A DNA stretch of 64,000 bases from Flavobacteriales bacterium (GCA_026993355.1 JALWTX010000022.1:62001-126000), one strand, 5' to 3'. Shown: positions 41,934 to 53,010, counted from the first letter of the stretch. The notes: generated from the letters alone by a model not told the origin. Made by a program: numbers and translations.

Positions 41934-42491
41934 ATGCATAAGAATATAAAATTAGTAACTGCTATTATTGTTTTCTCACTCGCAATATGGCAATTTGTTG
42001 AAGGAAATATCGGTAATGGTATTGCTTTAATACTCGGAACTTTAATTGTTTTGTTTTTTTATGTCCGAAATGAATATTTGTTACTGGCATTTTTACGTCT
42101 GCGTAAAGAAGATATGGATGGGGCTGCCAAGTGGTTAAATAAAATTCATAATCCAAAAGCACAATTAATAAAACCACAAGAAGCTTACTATTATTTATTG
42201 AAAGGCACATTGGCTCAACGAAATAATATTACACAATCAGAAAAATATTTTAGGCAAGCATTGGCTACCGGTTTGATGATGGACCATGACAAAGCCATGG
42301 CCAAGTTAAATTTGGCGGGTATAGCCATCGCCAAAAAACGCAACCGTGAGGCCATTAATCTTTTGCGGGAAGCAAAAGAATTGGACAAGAAAAAAATGTT
42401 TTTAGATCAAATTAAAGAATTACAACACCGTATTGATCCGACGACCAAAGGGCGAAAATATACACCCAAAAAGAAAAAACGTAAAAAATAA
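41934..42491 (+). CDS. TPR-like membrane protein
   Basis: N-terminal TM pair, helical repeat region, very basic tail KGRKYTPKKKKRKK. Confidence 0.6.
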   Translation: MHKNIKLVTAIIVFSLAIWQFVEGNIGNGIALILGTLIVLFFYVRNEYLLLAFLRLRKEDMDGAAKWLNKIHNPKAQLIKPQEAYYYLLKGTLAQRNNITQSEKYFRQALATGLMMDHDKAMAKLNLAGIAIAKKRNREAINLLREAKELDKKKMFLDQIKELQHRIDPTTKGRKYTPKKKKRKK

Positions 42492-42525
42492 ATCTATTTT
42501 TTAATAGAAATTTTAATTGCAGTAA

Positions 42526-43164
42526 ATGCCTGAAATTTTAAAATTGATATATCATTTTGTAGTTGGGTATTTGATGGCATTTATTGGGTTAATGTCACCG
42601 GGTTTATTAACCCTGACAACTTTAAATACCGCTATAGACCGTGGCACAAAAGAAACCGTAAAATTTGCCATTGGGGCTGCTTTGCCCATTGTCATACAAG
42701 CTCATTTGGCTTTATTAGGCGCACAATATATCAAAAAACACCCGGAAATTTTGACTAATTTTTCTAAAATTGCCGTAATCGTTTTTTTGGGTTTATCTGT
42801 TTTATTTTATAAGCAGTATAAGAAACGGAGTTTAGTCATTCAACCGCCTAAATTTCATATAAAAAATAGTTTTTTGTATGGCTTATTTATTTCAAGCATA
42901 AATCCCTTAGCCATTCCTTTTTATTTTACTTATAGCACCCTGTTGGAAATGCAAGGCTGGTTAAGCATACGTGAACCTTACATCAGTTTTTTTGTATTAG
43001 GGGCCGTTTTGGGAGTCATTAGTATTTTGAGCATTTATGGCAAACATGCTCCTGCTTTATTAAGCCGCTTGCAATTTGTAGTCAAACATTTTAAGTTAAT
43101 TTTATCTATCAGTATGTTTGCTTTGTCAATTATCTCATTACTTCACGCTTTACATTTATATTAA
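42526..43164 (+). CDS. LysE-family translocator-like membrane protein
   Basis: MAFIGLMSPGLLTLTTLNTAIDRGTKETVKFAIGAALPIVIQAHLALLG. Confidence 0.65.
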   Translation: MPEILKLIYHFVVGYLMAFIGLMSPGLLTLTTLNTAIDRGTKETVKFAIGAALPIVIQAHLALLGAQYIKKHPEILTNFSKIAVIVFLGLSVLFYKQYKKRSLVIQPPKFHIKNSFLYGLFISSINPLAIPFYFTYSTLLEMQGWLSIREPYISFFVLGAVLGVISILSIYGKHAPALLSRLQFVVKHFKLILSISMFALSIISLLHALHLY

Positions 43165-44505
43165 TTGGTCTGCCATATTTTTAGCTTGTTTTATCCGGTC
43201 GGCCATTCCAACGCCATCTCTAATGCTACCGGCTAAAATAATGCCCGGATATTTTTTTTGTATTTTTTCGATATTTTCCAAACGCAGGGCGCTATCTTTA
43301 CCATATTGGGCAATGGCTTTTTTATAAGATTTTATATGAACTAATTCGGGATTGAATGTTTCAATATTCATCATTTCCATAAAATCTTTTTGGACCACTG
43401 ATAATAATTTTTCGTTGGATATTTGTGTAAGTTCCGGTTTTTTGGTGCCCCCAATAAACAAAGTAAATAAAGCACCATTTTTAGGTGCTCGTTCTTTAAA
43501 AATAGAAGACATAAAAAGTAACCCTAAAATATGCCGGTTTTCTTTGTTAGGGACTAAGCCGCCAAAAGCATTTAAGTCACGGCCTTTCCATTGACGAAAA
43601 CCCAGACCAACTTCAACAACCGGGGCATATTTTAAGCTTTGTATGGGTGTTAACAATGTTGGTGTTATAAAAGGGAAAATCGAGGATAATTGATCGGCAG
43701 GTACCGTGCTGATAATTTTAGAAAAAAAATGATTGTTAACCGTATAACCATTTTCAACTTGTTGGATACACAAGTGTGATTGACCGGTTTGTATATTTTT
43801 TTGGCCAATTTTTTCGCCTAAAGTTTTGACCAACTCTTCCAAGCCGCCTTTTACAGAAAAAATTTGCTTTGTTACACGTTTCTGTTCAGTTGTTTTTGGC
43901 TCTTTGGCTTTTTGAAGGGCGCCTTTGATAAAACTGCCATAGGTTTGCTCTAGATGGTATAATTTGGGCAAAGCATAGCGGGTAACCAAATAATTTGGAT
44001 CGCCTGCATAAATACCTGATATAAAGGGATCTACAGCATAATCTAAAAAACTTTGACCTAAACGGCGCTTAACCATGCCGGCAATACTTTCATCCGGATT
44101 ATTTCCTTTCCTTTTGAATGGCTCCAATAAAATATTTAGTTTATCTTTAAAATTAAAGAGAGGAGTTTTTATTCCGGTTATTAAGTTATCGGGCAAGGCT
44201 TCCCATTGATTATTTTTCCAAATAAGACGTTTTTTGGCAGTTTCGTTTGCCAAATCTATTTCAATATCACCGGATAATTCGTCTAATAAATTGACCGTTT
44301 CAATATTTGAAAGTGTGCCTGAATTTGGTCCTTGTTCATATATAAATCCTTCATATTGAAAACTTTTGATTACTCCACCAATACGGTCAGATTTTTCAAA
44401 AATGGTCACCGGCACCCCGTTTTTTTGTAAATAATAGGCCAAGGTTAATCCCGTGAGGCCTGCACCTATAATAACAATGGGTTGTTTAACGTGTTGTTTA
44501 GTCAT
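43156..44505 (-). CDS. hemG: Protoporphyrinogen oxidase (HemY/HemG type)
   Basis: VIIGAGLTGLTLAYYLQKNGVPVTIFEKSDRIGGVIKS, EQGPNSGTLSN, VDPFISGIYAGDP. Confidence 0.9.
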   Translation of the reverse strand: MTKQHVKQPIVIIGAGLTGLTLAYYLQKNGVPVTIFEKSDRIGGVIKSFQYEGFIYEQGPNSGTLSNIETVNLLDELSGDIEIDLANETAKKRLIWKNNQWEALPDNLITGIKTPLFNFKDKLNILLEPFKRKGNNPDESIAGMVKRRLGQSFLDYAVDPFISGIYAGDPNYLVTRYALPKLYHLEQTYGSFIKGALQKAKEPKTTEQKRVTKQIFSVKGGLEELVKTLGEKIGQKNIQTGQSHLCIQQVENGYTVNNHFFSKIISTVPADQLSSIFPFITPTLLTPIQSLKYAPVVEVGLGFRQWKGRDLNAFGGLVPNKENRHILGLLFMSSIFKERAPKNGALFTLFIGGTKKPELTQISNEKLLSVVQKDFMEMMNIETFNPELVHIKSYKKAIAQYGKDSALRLENIEKIQKKYPGIILAGSIRDGVGMADRIKQAKNMADQLI

Positions 44506-45547
44506 GAAGTGGAATTCTTGCTTTTGGAATTAAATCATAATCATCAAACAAGCCTTGTTGATATTTTAAATAGCCGACTATAGCTACCATGGCTGCATTG
44601 TCTGTTGTATATTCAAAATTTGGAATATAGACTTGCCATGCATCGTTTTGCTGTGCAATACGCAAAGCTTGACGAATACCGCTGTTGGCCGATACACCAC
44701 CGGCAATAGCAATACGTCTTATACCGGTTTGTTTAACGGCTTTTTGGAGTTTATCCATTAATATTTGCACAATTGTATATTGAATAGAAGCCGACAAGTC
44801 ATTTAAATTTTTTGAAACAAAATCAGGCTCTTCCTTTTGTTTTTTTTGTAAAAAATAAAGAATGGAGGTTTTTAAACCGCTAAAACTAAAATTTAAGCCT
44901 GCCACTTTAGGTTTCGGAAATTTAAAAGCTTTCGGATTACCTTTTTGTGCATATTTATCAATTAAAGGGCCACCGGGATAAGGTAATCCCATGATTTTGG
45001 CTGTTTTATCAAAAGCTTCGCCAACTGCATCATCCAGCGTTTCGCCTAAAATTTTAAAATCAAAATAATCATTAACTTGAACAATTTGGGTATGTCCGCC
45101 GCTAATGGTCAAAGCTAAAAAAGGGAATTCGGGCAAATTCATCCGGTCGTCCTTAATAAAATGTGCCAAAACATGCGCTTTCATATGATGAATACCAATT
45201 AATGGAATGTTTAAAGCCAAACTCATTGATTTGGCAAAAGATGTCCCTACTAAAAGAGAACCTAATAATCCGGGGCCTTTGGTAAAAGCTATAGCGGACA
45301 GCTCTGAGGGTTTGACACCGGCTTCTTTTAAGGCTAAATCAACAACAGGGACAATATTTTGTTGATGGGCACGCGAAGCCAGCTCGGGGACCACACCGCC
45401 ATATTGCTCATGTATAGCTTGATTAGCTACTTTATTACTGATTATTTTTCCATCTTTTAAGACCGCTGCAGCGGTGTCATCACAAGATGACTCAATGCCT
45501 AAAATATAGATATTTTCTTTATTTTGATTTTTTGAGTTTTCGGGCAT
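44498..45547 (-). CDS. tsaD: tRNA N6-adenosine threonylcarbamoyltransferase
   Basis: ILGIESSCDDTAAAV, VVPELASRAHQQNIVPV, HHMKAHVLAHF, SGGHTQIV, GGVSANSGIRQAL. Confidence 0.96.
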   Translation of the reverse strand: MPENSKNQNKENIYILGIESSCDDTAAAVLKDGKIISNKVANQAIHEQYGGVVPELASRAHQQNIVPVVDLALKEAGVKPSELSAIAFTKGPGLLGSLLVGTSFAKSMSLALNIPLIGIHHMKAHVLAHFIKDDRMNLPEFPFLALTISGGHTQIVQVNDYFDFKILGETLDDAVGEAFDKTAKIMGLPYPGGPLIDKYAQKGNPKAFKFPKPKVAGLNFSFSGLKTSILYFLQKKQKEEPDFVSKNLNDLSASIQYTIVQILMDKLQKAVKQTGIRRIAIAGGVSANSGIRQALRIAQQNDAWQVYIPNFEYTTDNAAMVAIVGYLKYQQGLFDDYDLIPKARIPLHD

Positions 45548-45665
45548 AAAAAATTACTATTTTTATAGGCAAAATTAACATTATCCCGTCGATATTAAAA
45601 GGTTTGTAAAAATATTATCTCGTTCAATTATAATACTGCTGATAATCAGTCTATTATTTAGTATT

Positions 45666-48600
45666 ATGATGATGCTTCCTGCTGTTCAAACTGCTTTAGG
45701 TAAATATATGACCCGTAAAATAAATGAAGATACGGGAGTCCATTTACGCATCAATAGACTGCAAGTAACCATAACGGGCAAAATCATTTTAAAGAATTTT
45801 CTTGCTTTGGATGAGCATAAAGACACCATATTTTACGGGAATCGTTTACAAACCTATATCAGAAATCCTTGGCGATTTAAAAAACAAAATGTTTTAAAAT
45901 TTGGACGCACCTACATTGAAGGCTTAATTGGAAAAGTTGCCGTTTATAAAGGCGAGAAAAAATCTAATTTGGATAAGTTTATTGCGAAATTAGATGGAGG
46001 AGCTTCTTCCGGGGAAAAAACAAGCACGCCACTAGGCATTAAAATTCAGCAATTAAATTTGAGAGATTCTCATTTCAAGTCTTTAAATTATAATTTGACC
46101 GATTCTCTTCTCTTGAATTTTTCCCATATTCAAACTGATATCAGAAACTTTACAGTCCAAGGTAAAGAAATTAGCCTAAAGGCTCATAAAATTCAGATGA
46201 TTGAAACGCATGGTATCAAAATTGAACATTTTTCTACAGATTTCCGGTACAATGACCGGATTATGGATTTTAAACACCTGGTGGTAAAAACACCTGTTTC
46301 ATCTTTAAAAGCCGCTTTCTCTTTTAAGTCAGACAAGCCGGGGTTTAAAGATTTTAATAAAGGGGCGCAAATTTTGGGTAAAATTGACTCCGCTGGAATC
46401 AATACTGTTGATTTACATAAAATTTCGCCCATTTTTTCTCCTCATAAAATTATTATTTTTAAGACGCGTATAAATGGCTCTCTTAACCATCTTTCTCTTA
46501 GTAATTTAGATTTGAAAACCGGAAAAGATATCAGGATAAAAGGAAACATTTTATTTAATAATTTATTGACCTCACAAAGTTTAGAACTGAATGCCAACTT
46601 ACCAGTGCTGAATTTTTCTTTTGATGAATTGCATAATTTATTTCCTAAACTTTTAGATAGACAATTAGTCGAAAATTTTAAAGTTTTAGGGAAAAACCAT
46701 CTTTCAGGACAAATTTATTACGGGAAAGATCAATTAAAAACTAATTTAAAATCACAAACAGATTTGGGCGATGTGTATTTGAAATTAAACCTAAAGCATC
46801 TCTCTATTCCATCCAAAACAATTTATCATGGTCATATTCAAAGTTTTAATTTCAAAGTTAAACCGCTAATCCATGCAGACTTTAATGATATTACCGCTAA
46901 TTTAAATGTCAAAGGTCAAGGATTGACACTTTCGTCCATTAACGCAAATTTTACAGGCGAAATAAAAAATCTATTGTTCCATGGCTATCATTATCAAAAT
47001 ATTAATGTAAATGGTGATTTTAAACGAAAATTGTTTAGAGGGCAATTTGATGTTGCTGATAAAAATTTGGAAATGGATTTCAACGGTTTAATTGATTTTT
47101 CAAAGCCAAAGCGTCATGTCGATTTTTATGCCGAAATTTGTCAAGCAAATTTATACCCTTTAAATTTTTCCACTGACAAACAAGCCCAATTAAACGGCAA
47201 TATAAGTGTTCAAGCCAATGGTTCGAATATCGATGATGTTATAGGAAAGGCCAAAATCGAAAATTTAAAAATTACCAATAAAAATGGGCAATACAACTTT
47301 AAAGAATTTTTAATGTCTTCCTACTTTAATGATGCAGGCGAACGTCAAATATCCTTTAAATCTGAAAATATTATAAATGGTTTTATTCATGGCAAATTCA
47401 AATTTAACAATATTCCTGTTTTGTTTAGAAATGCTGCAGGCAGTGTTTTTCCAAACTATAAAATTCAAGCTTTAAAAGAACATCAATATTTATCTTACCA
47501 TTTAAATATAAAGCCAAAACTTTTGGCACTGCTTGATCCTTCATTAGACATAGATCCGGCAACCTTTATCCAAGGAAAAATTGATTCAAAAGATAATTTT
47601 TTAAAATTAAAATTTGCTTCTGACAAGATTATTTATAAGGATTATAATGTAGAAGGAGTCAGTGTAAGGGTAGATAATAAAAACCCCTTATACAATACTT
47701 TTATCAAAATTGACAGTATTAATTTGGGTTTTTATAAATTTAAAAATTTCCGTCTATTAAACACCACCATAAAGGATACATTGTATCTAAAAACCAAATT
47801 TAAAGGAGGACAAAAATTTAAGGATAATTACGATATTTCATTTTATTACACCATGGATCAAATGCAAAATTTTGTCTTGGGTTTTAAAAAATCTATTTTT
47901 AATTTTAAATCCATTCCCTGGTTAATTGATCCAAAAAAATATCCAAATCAAATTATTTACAACCCCACTAAAGATTTTTTTTCTCTTAACAATCTCATAT
48001 TATTTCATAACAACGAATTTTTGCGTATCAATGGACATAAAACAAAAGATAGTGTCGATTTTAAAATAAATTTAGATAGTATTCGCCTTAAACATATTTT
48101 GCCCGATATAAATGACTTTGATTTTGACGGTCAAATAAATGGCTTTGTTCGCATAGCCAGATACAAAAAAGAAATATTACCCTCGACTGTTTTAAAAATT
48201 AAAAATTTTAAACTAAATAATGAACTATTAGGTGATGTCTCACTTAAAGTAAAGGCTTTGCCCGGAAAAAATATTTTTATCGATTTGTCAATTATAAAAA
48301 AAGGGCAACAAAAATTAAAACTAATCGGTTATATCGATTTAAAAAACGATCGTCCAAAATTGAATGCCGGTTTATTAGTTAATGATTTTCCGGGAAAACC
48401 TTTGCAAAAATTATTTAAAGACACATTTGCCAATTTACGGGGAAAAATAAGCGGGCGCATTCAAATAAACGGTGATTTGGCAAATTTATCCTATAAAGGC
48501 AAACTTTATCTTAAAATGTTCGGGTTAAAAATTAAAGCCCTTAATGTCGATTACCAATTCGAAGACAAGACAGTTGTCTATTTGCACGATCAAAGCTTTG

Positions 48601-49976
48601 AACTGAAAGATGCCGCCTTTTATGATACAAAATACCACACAAAAGGCAAAATTTCAGGCATTATTAAACACCATAATTTTAAAAATTGGTATTTGGATTT
48701 GCATATTATCACGCCCAATTTATTGGTTTTAGACACACCTCCAGATCCTTTGGAAATGTTTTACGGAACTGTTTTTACAAGTGGTAATGCCCATATTTAC
48801 GGCTATGTTAATAAATTAAAAATTGATGCAGGCATGAAAACAATGCCCAATACCAATTTTGTCATTACCCTTAATGATGTAGAAACCATGGGGGATAATG
48901 ATTTTGTGCGTATTATCTCTAAAAAGGATTATTTAAAAGAGAAAAGGAGTAAGAAAAAGAAACACAAAATTTATGAAGGCTTAGAGATGAATTTCGATTT
49001 GGATATCACACCCGATGCCCAAGTTAAAATACTGCTCGATCAAGAATTTGGCAGCACACTGGTTGCCAAAGGTACAGGGGGGGTATTAATGGAAATAAAT
49101 ACAAATGGTCAATTTAATATTTTCGGTGATTTTGCTGTTGAAGAAGGTTATTATAATTTTAAGTATGGTGGATTTATCGACAAAAAATTTATAGTAGAAC
49201 CCGGTAGTTACATCAGTTGGGAAGGCGATCCTTATACCGCAACTTTAGACATTAAAGCTGTATATGAAACTTATGCAGACCCAACTGTAATTTTGGCAGA
49301 ACAAGGTTTAACAGCCAAAAAAATGCCGGTAGAAGTCATTATCTACCTCAAAAATAAATTGATAAAACCCGATATCAGCTTTGATTTAGAATTGCCAAAA
49401 GCCAATGCCATCTTAAAATCACAAGTAGATTACTTGCTCAGTGACCCCGACAAAAAAACCCTGCAAGTATTATCACTCTTATCCTTTGGCAATTTTATCA
49501 ACGAAAATAATTATAATTTGTCCAAGCAAGCGGGGGAAACCATGTACAAAACCATTTCCGAAACCGGTTTAAATATTTTGAACAGTATCATGGCGCAAGA
49601 CGATAAATTTCAGGTGAACCTTAATTATACCCGCGGCGATGAAAATATAGCCCAAAATATTATCACCGACCCGCAAGTAGGCCTGAGTTTGGTTACACAA
49701 ATCAATAAAAAGGTTTATATAAACGGTAAAGTTGCCATTCCCGTTGGCAGATATACCAAATCCTCAATTGTGGGTGATGTTGAATTAGAAGTTTATTTGG
49801 ACAAAAAAGGACATCTTATTTTCAGAGTATTTAATAAGCAAACCGAATTGGAATATATTGGACAACAAGAAGGTTATACCCAAGGTGTGGGACTTTCTTA
49901 TCAAGTGGATTTTGACACATTATCAGATATCTTAAAAAAACTTGGAATATTCATAAAAAAAGAACCCGAAAATTGA
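45666..49976 (+). CDS. TamB/AsmA-like translocation and assembly module protein (DUF490); real start may be ATT at 45594
   Basis: Long beta-rich protein with C-terminal TamB signature ILKSQVDYLLSDPDKKTLQVLSLLSFGNFI, GLSLVTQINKKVYINGKVAIPVG; N-terminal TM extends upstream of the ATG. Confidence 0.87.
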   Translation: MMMLPAVQTALGKYMTRKINEDTGVHLRINRLQVTITGKIILKNFLALDEHKDTIFYGNRLQTYIRNPWRFKKQNVLKFGRTYIEGLIGKVAVYKGEKKSNLDKFIAKLDGGASSGEKTSTPLGIKIQQLNLRDSHFKSLNYNLTDSLLLNFSHIQTDIRNFTVQGKEISLKAHKIQMIETHGIKIEHFSTDFRYNDRIMDFKHLVVKTPVSSLKAAFSFKSDKPGFKDFNKGAQILGKIDSAGINTVDLHKISPIFSPHKIIIFKTRINGSLNHLSLSNLDLKTGKDIRIKGNILFNNLLTSQSLELNANLPVLNFSFDELHNLFPKLLDRQLVENFKVLGKNHLSGQIYYGKDQLKTNLKSQTDLGDVYLKLNLKHLSIPSKTIYHGHIQSFNFKVKPLIHADFNDITANLNVKGQGLTLSSINANFTGEIKNLLFHGYHYQNINVNGDFKRKLFRGQFDVADKNLEMDFNGLIDFSKPKRHVDFYAEICQANLYPLNFSTDKQAQLNGNISVQANGSNIDDVIGKAKIENLKITNKNGQYNFKEFLMSSYFNDAGERQISFKSENIINGFIHGKFKFNNIPVLFRNAAGSVFPNYKIQALKEHQYLSYHLNIKPKLLALLDPSLDIDPATFIQGKIDSKDNFLKLKFASDKIIYKDYNVEGVSVRVDNKNPLYNTFIKIDSINLGFYKFKNFRLLNTTIKDTLYLKTKFKGGQKFKDNYDISFYYTMDQMQNFVLGFKKSIFNFKSIPWLIDPKKYPNQIIYNPTKDFFSLNNLILFHNNEFLRINGHKTKDSVDFKINLDSIRLKHILPDINDFDFDGQINGFVRIARYKKEILPSTVLKIKNFKLNNELLGDVSLKVKALPGKNIFIDLSIIKKGQQKLKLIGYIDLKNDRPKLNAGLLVNDFPGKPLQKLFKDTFANLRGKISGRIQINGDLANLSYKGKLYLKMFGLKIKALNVDYQFEDKTVVYLHDQSFELKDAAFYDTKYHTKGKISGIIKHHNFKNWYLDLHIITPNLLVLDTPPDPLEMFYGTVFTSGNAHIYGYVNKLKIDAGMKTMPNTNFVITLNDVETMGDNDFVRIISKKDYLKEKRSKKKKHKIYEGLEMNFDLDITPDAQVKILLDQEFGSTLVAKGTGGVLMEINTNGQFNIFGDFAVEEGYYNFKYGGFIDKKFIVEPGSYISWEGDPYTATLDIKAVYETYADPTVILAEQGLTAKKMPVEVIIYLKNKLIKPDISFDLELPKANAILKSQVDYLLSDPDKKTLQVLSLLSFGNFINENNYNLSKQAGETMYKTISETGLNILNSIMAQDDKFQVNLNYTRGDENIAQNIITDPQVGLSLVTQINKKVYINGKVAIPVGRYTKSSIVGDVELEVYLDKKGHLIFRVFNKQTELEYIGQQEGYTQGVGLSYQVDFDTLSDILKKLGIFIKKEPEN

Positions 49977-50003
49977 CTATAAAGTAAACAAACCTATTTT
50001 TTT

Positions 50004-50035
50004 GAAAATTTATTATGCACGCATAATAAATTTTC
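50004..50035. promoter_or_regulatory. MarR-family operator candidate at marR promoter
   Basis: GAAAATTTATTATGC-AC-GCATAATAAATTTTC, perfect 15-bp arms; -7 TATATTTG follows at 50037-50044. Confidence 0.75.
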
Positions 50036-50065
50036 TTATATTTGAAACACCAATGAATAAGCCTT

Positions 50066-50503
50066 ATGTTGAAAGAAAAAACAATAGATCAATTAATTAG
50101 AGAATTGTGGATGAGTATAACCAAACTATATAATGAAGAGGCAGCCAAATATGGCGGTACTATGTCTATCGGATATGTTCTATTAAAAATAGATCCGCAA
50201 ATTGGCACCCCTTCAACTGCTTTAGCGCCCATGTTAGGTATGGAAACGACTAGTTTATCGCGTACCTTAAAAAACATGGAGGATAAAGGCTTGATTTTTA
50301 GAGAAAAAAATCCAATGGATGGTCGCAGTGTTTTGATTAAATTAACAGATTATGGGTGTCAAATGCGAGAAAAATCAAAAGAAACCGTTTTAAATTTTAA
50401 TGCAGCAATAAATGAAAAAATAGATGCCCAAGATTTAGAAGTCTTTAAAAATGTCTCTACAACGATGCTCGATTTAGTCAACGAACGTAAAATTTTTAAA
50501 TAA
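50066..50503 (+). CDS. MarR-family transcriptional regulator
   Basis: wHTH: TPSTALAPMLGMETTSLSRTLKNMEDKGLIFREKNPMDGRSVLIKLTDYG. Confidence 0.92.
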   Translation: MLKEKTIDQLIRELWMSITKLYNEEAAKYGGTMSIGYVLLKIDPQIGTPSTALAPMLGMETTSLSRTLKNMEDKGLIFREKNPMDGRSVLIKLTDYGCQMREKSKETVLNFNAAINEKIDAQDLEVFKNVSTTMLDLVNERKIFK

Positions 50504-50529
50504 ATAAACAGTCATTTAAATATAATATT

Positions 50530-52932
50530 ATGAAAAGAAGAATAGAAAAAGCCGCAGTTATTGGTTCAGGAATAATGGGTTCCGGTATAGCCGCCCATTT
50601 GGCCAATGCAGGGGTGCAAGTTTTGTTACTCGATATTTTACCGAGAGAACTGACCGAAGCCGAAAAAGCCAAAGGTCTAACAATGGAAAGCCCGCAAGTA
50701 CGTAACCGTATTGCAAGCGAGAATTTGAAAAAAGCCATGAAGGCCAAACCGGCATTGTTTTATGATAAATCATTTGCCAACAGAATAACAGTAGGTAATA
50801 CTGAAGATGATATGGCAAAAATAGCCGATGTTGATTGGATTATTGAAGTTGTTCCGGAACGTTTGGACATTAAAAAAGCGGTATTTGATCAAATTGAAAA
50901 ACACCGTAAACCGGGAACAATCGTTTCGTCTAACACTTCCGGTATTCCTATTTCCTTAATGGCAAAAGGACGATCTGAAGATTTTAAGAAAAACTTTTTA
51001 GGAACACATTTTTTTAATCCGGTACGTTACTTACGTTTATTAGAAATTATTCCAACCAAAGATACCGATCCGGAATTGGTCAAATTCTTCTTGGAATATG
51101 GCGATAAATTTTTAGGAAAAACAACTGTTTTAGCCAAAGATACCCCCGCCTTTATTGGTAACAGAATAGGGGTCTACGGTATTATGGACATATTTCATTT
51201 AGTCGATAACAATGATTTAAGTGTTGAAGAAGTTGATAAATTGACCGGTCCGGTCATTGGAAGACCAAAATCAGCCACATTCAGAACTGCCGATTTAGTC
51301 GGTTTGGATACCTTAGCCCATGTGGCAACCGGCTTATATGAAGGCGTGCCAAATGATGAAGCGCATGATTTGTTTAAGCTGCCGGATTATGTTCAAAAAA
51401 TGCTCAAAAACAATATGTTGGGCGATAAAACCGGACAAGGCTTTTATAAAAAAATCAAAAAAGACGGTAAAAAAGAAATTCAAGTCCTTGACCTTAAAAC
51501 CCTTGAATATCGTCCGAAGAAAAAAGTACACTTTGCCACTTTGGATATGACCCAAAATATTGATAAAGTTTTAGATCGTTACAAAGTTCTGATCAAAGGT
51601 AAAGACAAAGCCGGCGATTTTTATCGCAAAACTTTCAGCGGTTTGTTCTCTTACGCTTCCCATCGTATTCCGGAAATTGCCGACCATCTCTATCAAATAG
51701 ATGATGCCATGCGAGCCGGTTTTGGTTGGGAATACGGCCCTTTCCAAATGTGGGATGCAATAGGCGTAGCCAAAGCCGTTGAAATGATGGCCAAAGAAGG
51801 AAAAGATATACCCGATTGGGTGGCACAAATGTTGGCCAATGGGGTCGAAAGTTTCTATACCGTTAAAGATGGTGCCACGTATTACTATGATATTGCCAGC
51901 AAGTCATATAAAAAAGTGCCCGGTCAAGAAGATTATATTAACTTAGATAATCTGCGTAAAACCAATACTTTATGGCAAAATAATGATGCTTCTATAATCG
52001 ATTTGGGTGATGGCATTATAGACATCGAATTTCATTCCAAAATGAATACCTTAGGTGTTGGCGTGATTGAGGGTATTAACCGTGCTATCAATATGGCTGA
52101 AGAAAAATACGACGGTTTGGTAATCGGTAATCAAGGCTCCAATTTTTCTGTTGGTGCTAATTTGGCCATGGTTCTTATGTTAGCCGTCGAACAAGAATGG
52201 GATGAACTTTATATGGCTGTCAAAACCTTCCAAGAAACCGCCATGCGTGTTCGTTACTCAAGCATTCCGGTCGTTGTAGCACCCCATGGTATGACCTTTG
52301 GCGGTGGTTGTGAAATAACCCTTCATGCCGATAAAGTTGTTGCAGCAGCCGAAACATATATCGGTTTGGTCGAAGTAGGTGTAGGTTTAATTCCTGCCGG
52401 TGGCGGAACCAAAGAATTGGTATTGCGCACTTCTGATAGTCTTAAAAAAGGTGATGTTGATATAAACCGTTATACAGAAGCCTTTATGACCATTGCAACG
52501 GCTAAAGTAGCTACCAGTGCTTTCGAAGCTTTTGAATTAGGCTTCTTGCAAAAAGGACGTGATGTCGTTGTATTAAATAAAGATCGTCAAATTGCGACTG
52601 CTAAAAGGCATGCTTTACAAATGACACAAGATGGTTATGTAAAACCGGTTAAACGTACTGACATAAAAGTTTTAGGACAAGAAGTCTTAGGAACATTTAT
52701 GGTTGGCGCAGACAGCATGCGTGCCGGAAATTATATTTCTGAATATGATCAAAAAATTGCCAATAAATTGGCGTACGTTATTGCCGGCGGCGATTTATCA
52801 GGGCCTTCACGTGTTAGTGAAGATTATTTAATTGAATTAGAAAGAGAAGCTTTCTTAAGCCTTTTAGGTCAACGTGAAACTTTGGAACGCATTCAACATA
52901 TGCTTAAAACCGGTAAACCATTGAGAAATTAG
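50530..52932 (+). CDS. 3-hydroxyacyl-CoA dehydrogenase / enoyl-CoA hydratase fusion
   Basis: AAVIGSGIMGSGIAAHLANAGVQVLLLDI, SNTSGIPISLMAKG, HFFNPVRYLRLLEII, then crotonase region APHGMTFGGGCEITLHADKVVAAAETYIGLVEVGVGLIPAGGGTKEL. Confidence 0.93.
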   Translation: MKRRIEKAAVIGSGIMGSGIAAHLANAGVQVLLLDILPRELTEAEKAKGLTMESPQVRNRIASENLKKAMKAKPALFYDKSFANRITVGNTEDDMAKIADVDWIIEVVPERLDIKKAVFDQIEKHRKPGTIVSSNTSGIPISLMAKGRSEDFKKNFLGTHFFNPVRYLRLLEIIPTKDTDPELVKFFLEYGDKFLGKTTVLAKDTPAFIGNRIGVYGIMDIFHLVDNNDLSVEEVDKLTGPVIGRPKSATFRTADLVGLDTLAHVATGLYEGVPNDEAHDLFKLPDYVQKMLKNNMLGDKTGQGFYKKIKKDGKKEIQVLDLKTLEYRPKKKVHFATLDMTQNIDKVLDRYKVLIKGKDKAGDFYRKTFSGLFSYASHRIPEIADHLYQIDDAMRAGFGWEYGPFQMWDAIGVAKAVEMMAKEGKDIPDWVAQMLANGVESFYTVKDGATYYYDIASKSYKKVPGQEDYINLDNLRKTNTLWQNNDASIIDLGDGIIDIEFHSKMNTLGVGVIEGINRAINMAEEKYDGLVIGNQGSNFSVGANLAMVLMLAVEQEWDELYMAVKTFQETAMRVRYSSIPVVVAPHGMTFGGGCEITLHADKVVAAAETYIGLVEVGVGLIPAGGGTKELVLRTSDSLKKGDVDINRYTEAFMTIATAKVATSAFEAFELGFLQKGRDVVVLNKDRQIATAKRHALQMTQDGYVKPVKRTDIKVLGQEVLGTFMVGADSMRAGNYISEYDQKIANKLAYVIAGGDLSGPSRVSEDYLIELEREAFLSLLGQRETLERIQHMLKTGKPLRN

Positions 52933-53010
52933 TTGAGAGTTCTCATTGTGTTCAAAATGACATGAAAAGTCAAATAATTAATTCACCAACTAACCAGAAA
53001 ATTTAAAAAA

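Noticed and set aside
43156-43164. Overlap of convergent LysE-like and hemG stops as possible frameshift
   Set aside because: Both proteins have complete, sensible C-termini; tail-to-tail overlaps are ordinary in compact genomes.
45548-45593. Possible small RNA between tsaD and the TamB-like gene
   Set aside because: Gap is short and divergent; promoter/leader space explains it.
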